From positions 100,512,639 through 100,576,638 of the forward strand of contig CM035438.1 in the NCBI GenBank assembly GCA_020310875.1: 64,000 bases of DNA, given 5' to 3'. This document shows positions 57,070-64,000 of this stretch, piece after piece. Below the pieces are notes generated by a model. It ran no database searches and was not told where the DNA came from. It worked only from the letters and a program-made list of their open reading frames with translations. The position numbers were made by a program, and so were the translations under genes. The stretch comes from Ceratopteris richardii (Eukaryota; Streptophyta; Polypodiopsida; Polypodiales; Pteridaceae). Numbering within the stretch: position 1 is the stretch's first letter; every line of letters starts with the position of its first letter.

Positions 57070-58020
57070 GAGTATTTCAGAAACCTGGCCCCTAGAAGAC
57101 TGATAACTAGTTCAGAGTTACAGTATAAACCCTATTTTGTACTGCTGGCTGACTATAATGCTGAGATCAAACGCCTCACCAACAAGTACCCTACCTTCGC
57201 AACTCAGTTCGAACCAGAGGATATCCCAGAGGCAGCCAAAAAGGGGGCCATATTCCAACCCATCTGGAGGCAGAAATTACTGGAAACCTATCCGGACATG
57301 CTACGGACATGGGACCATGCTCCCATGCATTTGAAATATAACCCTTGCTTCGGACCAGTCCAAAGGAGAGGATCATGGAAAGCATTTGCAATAAAGGTTC
57401 AGAACAACACAAACTGCAAGCAATGGTTGAATTACCCCTCGATCGCACCACCAACAAGCACACCTACAGTAGCATATATGATGGCTACTATCAGACATTG
57501 GCTTCCACGACTTCACCCCATGCCAGACGTAGCTGCCCAGATGATGCTCAAAATCTTGGATATGATGCAGGTAGTGCTCAAAACCTTCCGCAATGTATGT
57601 CACATTCAGCCTCCGATTCCCGGCTTCATAAATGGTAATTATGACCTACTTTATGATATGAGCACAACCCCGAGCATACGAGTCGCTTATGCATGGCACA
57701 CAAGAATCAGATATCTCCCTGCCTGCTACAAGCAAACCTTTGACGATATGTTCACCACGGGGTTCTGGGAAGCACACTCAGAAGTGTTCACGCCACGACC
57801 CACTCATTTGCTACAACTCTTCGCGTGCGAACAAACGATGCATTCAGAGCTCTACACAACGCCACAACCGGACATACGAGGAGCAGTCAATTGGGATGCC
57901 CTTCAGAGAGACCTGATCAGAGGACTACGGATCAAAGAACATGACTTGGCAACCGACATTCTCCAGAACTACATTGACCAAACCATAGAGCAAAGGTCTA
58001 TCAGAGGCGACGGACGCTAG
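57070..58020 (+). CDS. Unrecognised terminal ORF of element D
   Basis: The frame from 57298 to 58020 is open for 240 codons; related coding sequence (DYNAEIKRLTNKYPTFATQF, about 57150-57210) lies upstream in a shifted frame. Features: WDHAPMHLKYNPCFGP, KAFAIKVQNNTNCKQWLNYP, AYMMATIRHWLPRLHPMPDV, FINGNYDLLYDMS and LQLFACEQTMHSEL. Trp- and aromatic-rich, globular-looking, with no membrane segment. It ends (GDGR, TAG 58018) right at the polypurine tract, so it is part of the element rather than host sequence. No domain recognised. Confidence 0.6.
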   Translation, partial: EYFRNLAPRRLITSSELQYKPYFVLLADYNAEIKRLTNKYPTFATQFEPEDIPEAAKKGAIFQPIWRQKLLETYPDMLRTWDHAPMHLKYNPCFGPVQRRGSWKAFAIKVQNNTNCKQWLNYPSIAPPTSTPTVAYMMATIRHWLPRLHPMPDVAAQMMLKILDMMQVVLKTFRNVCHIQPPIPGFINGNYDLLYDMSTTPSIRVAYAWHTRIRYLPACYKQTFDDMFTTGFWEAHSEVFTPRPTHLLQLFACEQTMHSELYTTPQPDIRGAVNWDALQRDLIRGLRIKEHDLATDILQNYIDQTIEQRSIRGDGR

Positions 58021-58030
58021 GGGGGGAGAG
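58019..58030 (+). other. Polypurine tract of element D
   Basis: AGGGGGGGAGAG directly before the 3' LTR start TGTTGGCATC and overlapping the stop codon of the last ORF. Confidence 0.9.
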
Positions 58031-58611
58031 TGTTGGCATCATATGGGGAGAAGCAAGTATGGCATACATGCAGATCTAGCACTAAGGCAACCCATTAAAT
58101 TTTTCCAAACCTTACACCATTTTAAAAGTGATTCTCATCACTAAAAATCCTTGTAAATATCGTTTCACCTTTTTGTAGCTCCATTTTGTACAAGCCGAGG
58201 AGTCCTTGAGCTTGAGGAGCCTTAGAAGTAGTTGCCTGCCAATTTTCATATTTTTTAGATCTCGTTTGAGCCCTCGAATAAGCCCTGGAACCTAATTTTT
58301 AACTAGGCCAGACACTAGGTCTGGACAGGGCCAAAGCTAGTCAAAAACTATAAATAGAGCTAGAGAGCTCATTTTTGGGGCTAGCTTCTTGTAGTTTTGA
58401 GCTTGTATGAGAACTTTGTTGCAATAGAAGTGATTCCATTGTCTTACTCTCTTTGTTCTTGCCGTGTGTGCACGTGTGTGTGTGTATGTGTGTGCATGTT
58501 AGTGTGCTTCTCACTCACACATTTGTGCCTTCACTTGCTCGAGGTCTTCATACCATCCTCATGTCTTCCCAGATTGACATTAAAGGAGGTGCTACTCATC
58601 ACTGAGCTACA
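58031..58611 (+). repeat. 3' LTR of element D
   Basis: 581 bp, same termini as the 5' LTR. About eleven substitutions, mostly C/T and G/A, and one extra GT in the short microsatellite, by eye. Confidence 0.95.
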
Positions 58612-58616
58612 GTTGT
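58612..58616. other. Target-site duplication of element D (right)
   Basis: GTTGT; followed directly by the rest of the copia A-prime LTR end (CATGCACCAACA). Confidence 0.9.
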
Positions 58617-58636
58617 CATGCACCAACAGCTTCCCC

Positions 58637-60644
58637 TCAATCATCAATTGAGGTTTTCTCCATCTTCTTTATACCTGCCATGTCTTTGAATCTTTGTAGC
58701 TTTGGTCCATCCAAGCTTTTGGTTGGCATGTCCACAATCTGATCTTTTGTTGAAGTATGTATGACTTTAATCTCCATATCAATCACCTTCTCTCTCAAGA
58801 AGTGATACTGAATCTCAATGTGTTTAGTCCTAGCATGAAAAACAGGGTTAGCAGCTAGATACAATGAGCTCATATTATCTCCATGAATAGTGGGTGTACT
58901 CTAAATGATGTCAAAACGTTTCTTGAGAGTCTTCAAACATATGACCTCCTTTTGGAGCTTCAACCATTCCTTTATACTCTGATTCTGTAGATGAAAAAGC
59001 AATTGTGTGTTGCTTCTTAGAACACCAAGAGATTAGCTTATCTCCCACATAACATAGATATCCATAAGTTGATCTGCTATCATCAGGATTACCTGCCCAA
59101 TTTGTATCACTATATAGCTTGATGTTTGTATCTGATGTGAAACCATAATACAAACCTTCCTTGAGTGTACCCTTTATGTATCTTAACACCCTTTGTCCTA
59201 CAACCCAATGTTCTCTCCTAGGGCAATGCATGAATTGAGACAACACTCCAACTGCATATGACAAATCAGGCCTAGTTAATTTAGCATAGATTAAACTAAA
59301 AATCAGACTTTGATATGACTTCATGTCCTTGAATTTTTCTCCTCCATGTCTGCCCAATTTGTGATTCACCTCCATTGGAGTAGGTTCTACCCTGCAATCT
59401 TCCATTTTAAACTTGATTAGAAAGTTCTTCAAATACCTTTCTTGAGTTACATATACTCCATGTTGGGTATATGAAATCTCCATGCCCAAGAAATATGACA
59501 AGTCTCCCAAGTCACTAATCTTGAACTCTTTCTCCATTTGCTTCTTAAGACCTTGTATGCCCTTCTCATCTGTACCTGTAAGAATTATGTCATCAACATA
59601 TATGCACAGGTAAATGAACCCATCATCACTTGCTTTAACAAGCAAGCTACTATCTGCTTTAGACACTTGGAAACCAAGTTCTATCAAGAACTTCACAAGT
59701 CTATAATTCCATGCCCTTGGGGCCTGCTTCAAACCATACAAAGCTCTCTTGAGCTTACATACATATGCTGGATACCTTTTATCTTTGAACCCTTCTGGTT
59801 GCTCCATGAAACCATCATCTGAAATGTAACCATTTAGAAAAGCATTCTTCACATCTAATTGACATATCTTCCAACCTTTACATGTAGTAATAGCTATGAG
59901 AGTCCTTATAATTTTCATTTTTTCCACAGGACTATAACTCTCATCATAATCTATACCATATGTTTGAGCATACCCTTTCACAACAAGTCTAGCTTTATAT
60001 CTAGAAACACTTCCATCTGCATACCTCTTTGTCTTATAGACCCATTTGCATCCAATGATCTTCTGACTATTTGGCTTTGAAACCAAATCCCATGTTTCAT
60101 TCTCCATTAAAGCATCATACTCTTCCTGCATAGCTTTCTCCCAATTTTCCTTACCTTTTGCCTCTTCATATGTAGAAGGGTCTTCCTCTGCGTTCACCAT
60201 ATAAGCATAATCTTTAGTGTTCATAAATGAAGTATCATAGCTATACCTTGCAGGTTGGCATTTGTGCCTTGATGACCTTTTGAGTTCTCCACTTCTTGAT
60301 GTTTTTGGTTCATCACATTCTGGATCAAACCTTGGCACTTCTTCAACTTCAACTTGTACTTCATTATTCTCTTCTTCATCAAATATTTGAACCTTTGATT
60401 TACCTTTCTTCTTATTCAAAACTTCTTCATCACCTACATGAATATTAATTATACCTGCATACCAAGTACCTTGCTCATCAAATGTAACATCCTTTGACAC
60501 AAGGAATTGCTTTGTGGATGGAGCCCACAATCTATAACCCATCTGCTTATCATCATAACCAATGAACACATACTTTTTAGCTTTAGGTTCCAATTTATGC
60601 CTCAACTGTGATGGCACATATGCATAAGCCAAACATCCAAACAC
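58637..60644 (-). pseudogene. Integrase C-terminus, RT and RNase H of copia A-prime
   Basis: 577 open codons (58911-60644): VFIGYDDKQMGYRLW, GCKWVYKTKRYADGSVSRYKARLV, ICQLDVKNAFLNGYI, LKRALYGLKQAPRAWNYRL, the catalytic LCIYVDDIILTGTDEKG (YVDD intact, about 59580-59615) and LSYFLGMEISYTQHG. RNase H has LYSDTNWAGN and SSTESEYKGM. A frameshift near 58930 then leads to the last part (ARTKHIEIQYHFLRE, MPTKSLDGPK). RT is uninterrupted here, unlike in the complete copia A copy. Confidence 0.9.
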
Positions 60645-61614
60645 TTTGCAATGGTGTCATACCAAGCAAAGCTTAACATGGTAACCTATTAAGCAAGAAT
60701 GTGGTTGCATTTATAGCTGCAACCCACAAATAATTGGGACAATTTTTCTCCTTCATCATTGACCTTGAAAACTCAACAAGAGTTCTATTTCTCCTTTCTG
60801 CTACACCATTTTGTTGAGGAGAATACCTACAAGTAACTTCTCTTTTTATACCTGCATTCCACAAGTAATCACTGAATTCATTAGAGAAATACTCTCCCCC
60901 TCCATCTGACCTTAGTCGCTTCAACTTTTGCCCTATGATTCTCTCTGCATACACATAATAATGTTTAAATGTATTGAATACCTCTTATTTATCTTTGATC
61001 ACATATATGGTGATCCACCTGGTAGCATCATCAACATAAATCACATAATATCCTGAACCATTAATGCTAAAGTCTTTTGATGGTCCCCACACATCTGTGT
61101 GTACCAACTCAAACTTCTCTTACTACATGAAACCATGCTTAGTATATGATTGCTTATGAGCCTTACCTACTTGACATGCCTCACATCTATATGTCATATG
61201 TTGACCTGCAACATTAGGTGATACAAGAACTGAACCATTGTTAACCATATCCTTAATACCTCTTTCATTGAAATGTCCAAGCCTTTTATGCTAAAGATCT
61301 AACTCAGAGATCTTATGTCCTCCATAACTGAACAAGGCATGACCAACATTGCTTTGAATCTTCAATGTGAATAGCCTTAATTCTTTCTTTCCTGAAACAA
61401 TTTGTTTATACCCATTGCTAGGGTCTTCCACAAAAACTCCATTATTAGTGAATGTTACTTCATAACCTTTCTCAACAATTTTCCCTACGCTTATCAGAAT
61501 CTTTGGAATTGTATGAACATACAAAACCTTACTCAAAAGAGTACTTTCATCCTTGGCCTCTACTGATCCAATGGACTTCACATTATGCTTTGTATTATCA
61601 CCTGTTTGAACCAC
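60645..61614 (-). pseudogene. Integrase core and pre-integrase region of copia A-prime
   Basis: RLRSDGGGEYFSNEF and NGVAERRNRTLVEFSRSMMK carry the second Asp and Glu of the core (60770-60930). About 33 bp are missing near 60655 relative to copia A, removing the YEAWWGKRPT region. Stops near 60985 and 61120 and at the LWHKRLGH position (61290) break the rest. The 61291-61614 segment is the region between protease and pre-integrase. Confidence 0.8.
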
Positions 61615-61620
61615 ATGATT

Positions 61621-61805
61621 ACTTTTTTTTTTTTAAATAAAGGAATTTCGGCCTTAGCCTACTCTCCCAGACTTGAATTAATTAAAAGAAAAGTACAAGA
61701 GAAGGGGACTAGTGCCCACGGGATCCCTCGAATCCCACAGAGCACGGGAAGCTTTTACAAAGTTTAGATGGCATAACAAAGAAGGTTAACCACCCTCTCA
61801 TCACC
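61621..61805 (-). mobile_element. Candidate LINE 3' end with poly(A)
   Basis: Poly-T (61624-61635) followed on the minus strand by a LINE-type 3' UTR: GGCTAAGGCCGAAATTCC, TTTATTT and an upstream TTCTCTTGTACTTTTC segment. It interrupts copia A-prime abruptly. The 5' end is not clear (about 61800) and no coding part was recognised. Confidence 0.4.
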
Positions 61806-61919
61806 CTCATGCGGGGCCCACATGGGTTTGAGCTTGTTATTGATCAAAAGGATCACTTGATGATGCATGAAGGGGGGGGGGACTTCTTACACTTAGCGAT
61901 CCTTTTGCCAAGGAGGAAC
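61806..61919. other. Short unassigned junction
   Basis: Contains a ten-G run (61871-61880). No recognised element. Confidence 0.4.
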
Positions 61920-62039
61920 AATGATTTCTCAATCGACCAAAAGTGTGGGCAAGAAACTTATCCGAACTAGAAGAAAGTTTGATATATGCAAAAATAAAAT
62001 AGCAAAAATTGCATCTCAAAATTCCTCACATGCCAAAAA

Positions 62040-62670
62040 TCCATCCACTCCACTTCATCCCACCCAACCACCCATTGTGAATAGACCAAAACCAAGGTCT
62101 GCTCTCATCGATCCAACCCCACTAGGCTTGGACATGATGTTCAAGGCCTTCTAAGCTCGACTTCAAGAGGGGCCAATAGTTGCAAACCTAGACAAGAGTT
62201 ACCCTAGAGCAGGTTTAGACATTGAATGGACAAATTTTTGCATAAAAATGGTAGAACCAACTTAGGCTATGCTTGAGGCCAATAAATTGTTCAATCAAAC
62301 AAATTCTTTCAAATTAGGTTTGCATTTCTAGGGCTTACTAGAAAAACTAGAGCAGTAGGTAAACAAGTTGCAGGTTTCTTTACCTTCACAGGCTCAACCA
62401 GTTTTTAAAAGAGAAAGCTCACCACCAATGAAAGTTTATGTTCTTGATTCCATGGATGCTAAAACTCCTCTTTCAGTTCACCAATACTCTCCAGAGTTAT
62501 TGTAAGAAATACAAGAAGAGAAATGGGCCAAGGAGAAGGGTAATCCCCCTCCTATTCTTGAAATTGATGATCTTCATGATCAATTTCCCCAACACATTCC
62601 ATCTATTTATAGAGACCAAGCAGATCAACAAGAAGATGAAAGATTAGATTTTGAATCTATTTCTTTACAA
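62040..62670 (+). pseudogene. gag-pol linker of D-prime
   Basis: ALIDPTPLGLDMMFKAF and ARLQEGPIVANLDKSYPRAG align with D at 47080-47190. LFNQTNSFKLGLHF and GLLEKLEQ follow, with stops at several conserved Gln/Trp/Leu positions. Confidence 0.75.
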
Positions 62671-62673
62671 GAG

Positions 62674-63306
62674 TTGCCACGATTCACAAGCCCAGCAGAA
62701 TCTGAATCTCTTCATATTAGAGCTACCACAATAGTGATAAGAAATGAAGACTCAGTGGTTCCAAGAAACACTCAAGTAGTGAAGAACACTAAGGTGCAAT
62801 GTTATCTTTCCTTAGAAGAGCTGCTCAAAGTAAAACATGGGTTGTGGAAACATGTGGCAAATCAGGTTCCAGAACTTGGTTCCAATATGTCAAAAGCAAG
62901 CTCTAATCTAAAAGTCCAAGAGATACCTCTAGAAAAAATAGGAGACATGAGTGAAGATGAAGAAATAAATACTTATCTTCCAATCAACTACAAAGGTTAC
63001 ACAACCAAAGCTATCTTAGATTTGGGGGTTGTTCTTGCAATTGCAACCACCTCCTTGTGGAAGCAATGGAGTAAGCCCACATTAAGACCAACTAGAATGA
63101 AGCTTCGAATGGCCGACGATCATGTTGAAAGACCTCAAGGATTACTACAAGGTATAACTCTAACCACTTGTGGTATAGAGTTTGAAAACACCTTTCCTCT
63201 ATGTGACTTTGGCAAAAATAACATCTATGAAATGATCCTAGGAAGACCCTTCCTACAACAATTACAAATAATAGAAGATTGGGGAACCAACTCTTTGTAC
63301 TTGTAG
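62674..63306 (+). pseudogene. Protease segment of D-prime
   Basis: 210 open codons aligning with D 47650-48290: EDSVVPRNTQVVKNTKVQC, GYTTKAILDLGVVLAIATTS, CGIEFENTFPLCDFGKNNIY and LGRPFLQQLQIIEDWG. The active-site triad reads D-L-G instead of D-S-G, which should abolish activity. Ends at TAG 63304. Confidence 0.85.
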
Positions 63307-63589
63307 CACTTAGGGGTCACAACCAAGGTCAATCTGAAGGATTATACCTTCAGAGATGTACCAACCCCATAGTGGAATCCTATCCACAAGGTGCAAGAAG
63401 ATTCAATCTCTATGCATTCTGTAAATTCTTTTGATCCATCCTAGATGCATGAAGATACTCACTTGTGGATGTGCAAGCTGGCAGAGGAAGAGGAAAGATT
63501 CCTAAAAGTGAGAGAAGAAGGAACTTCTCAAGGAGCGAGACCGATGAGAGACATCAAACACAAGCCCTACACATATAGTACACTTATGC

Positions 63590-64000
63590 AGCCAAAATAA
63601 AAGAAGAAATTGATAGACTGATTGAAGCTGGATTTATCTATGAGATTGAGCATACTAAATGGGTGTCCCCCATTGTAGTGGTGCCCAAGAAGAAGGGAAA
63701 GTTGTGGGTGTGTATTAACCTTAAAAAAGTTAATGTTGTTGCAATCAGAGAGAGCTATCTGCTTCCAATCATGGAACATTTATTGGAGCATGTTGCAAGA
63801 AAGGAAGTTTATAGCTTCCTTGATGGATTTTCAAGTTACAACCAAGCAGCCATTGCCTTAAAAAATCAACAGAAAACAATCTTCACCATAGAGTGGGGAA
63901 TCTTTGCATGTTTGTGATGCCATTTGGGCTCACCAATGCACCTGCAACATTCCAAAGGCTCATGTGTCATCTCTTCAAAGATTTCTTGTGAAAGAGCTTA
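63590..64000 (+). pseudogene. Reverse transcriptase start of D-prime (cut by window end)
   Basis: KKEIDRLIEAGFIYEIEH, KWVSPIVVVPKKKGKLWVCI, LKKVNVVAIRESYLLPIMEH and FLDGFSSYNQAAIAL, then a frameshift near 63915 and MPFGLTNAPATFQRLMCHL in the next frame. Confidence 0.85.

Larger units (their letters stand above)
42527..58611 (+). mobile_element. Giant Ty3/gypsy element D (16,085 bp), structurally complete
   Basis: 579- and 581-bp LTRs with about a dozen differences by eye, perfect 5-bp TSD GTTGT, PBS, gag, PR, RT, RNase H, integrase, about 5.8 kb of additional coding sequence after the integrase, and a polypurine tract. Tat/Athila-like by PBS and pol, with no chromodomain; lineage is inference. 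Gag to the post-integrase protease all lie in one reading frame apart from three shifts in RT/RNase H that cancel out, but at least nine in-frame stops occur. Inserted into the LTR of copia A-prime. Confidence 0.95.
58617..61620 (-). mobile_element. Copia A-prime internal region, 5'-truncated
   Basis: Minus strand. LTR tail to 58628, polypurine tract (GATTGAGGGGAAGC in element sense, 58629-58642), RNase H, RT, integrase and protease-side sequence to 61620, where a poly-T begins. Gag, protease core and 5' LTR are absent. Same family as 18685-25138. Confidence 0.9.
61920..64000 (+). mobile_element. D-family gypsy D-prime, right part (continues past the window)
   Basis: Plus-strand relative of element D, diverged and decayed, starting in the gag-pol linker and running to RT. 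With 41365-41560 it is the likely host element into which copia A-prime inserted. About 690 bp between protease and RT are deleted relative to D. Confidence 0.8.

Overview
The window is nuclear DNA of a land plant, most likely a seed plant with a large, repeat-rich genome. The evidence is several plant Ty1/copia and Ty3/gypsy LTR retrotransposons nested in one another, primer-binding sites typical of plant elements (initiator-tRNA-Met type TGGTATCAGA; TGGCGCCGTTGCCGGGG type), a CACTA DNA-transposon end, long AT/GA/CA microsatellites, and one intronless auxin-response SAUR-type gene. I cannot place the species from sequence alone. No rRNA, tRNA, CRISPR or prokaryotic signature was seen.

Layout. 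1-3700: minus-strand copia fragments (family B, copy 2) split by a CACTA terminus and a 2.4-kb CA-rich satellite. 3701-12472: gypsy element C on the plus strand, LTR to LTR, heavily broken, with very unequal LTRs. 12473-13534: the 3' third of a copia family A element. 13535-15010: TG/TA microsatellites around an unassigned island. 15060-18679 and 25144-26560: copia B copy 1 (minus), whose gag is split by a complete copia A element (18685-25138, TSD TTTTC). 26560-37060: low-coding, AT-rich DNA with microsatellites, small tandem duplications, a LINE remnant, a tRNA-like SINE candidate, and the only convincing host gene (SAUR-like, 34508-35077 minus). 37063 to about 41340: copia E (plus), degenerate. 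41365 to the end: a second D-family gypsy (D-prime), interrupted by a family A copia (A-prime), whose LTR is in turn interrupted by gypsy element D (42527-58611, 16,085 bp, TSD GTTGT).

The most interesting object is element D. It has gag, protease, RT, RNase H and integrase in plant gypsy order. It also has two consecutive integrase zinc-binding (H2C2) units before the catalytic core, a second retropepsin-like domain after the integrase, and a further 4 kb of reading frames (an unrecognised globular protein, a Pro/Ser/Thr-rich plus coiled-coil protein, and a final unrecognised protein) running up to the polypurine tract. Its LTRs differ at only about a dozen of roughly 580 positions by eye, yet the coding region has several stops and frameshifts. 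Every retroelement here looks unable to make its full protein set.

The insertion order can be read directly in two places: copia A went into copia B gag, and element D went into the LTR of copia A-prime, which had itself landed in gag of a D-family element.
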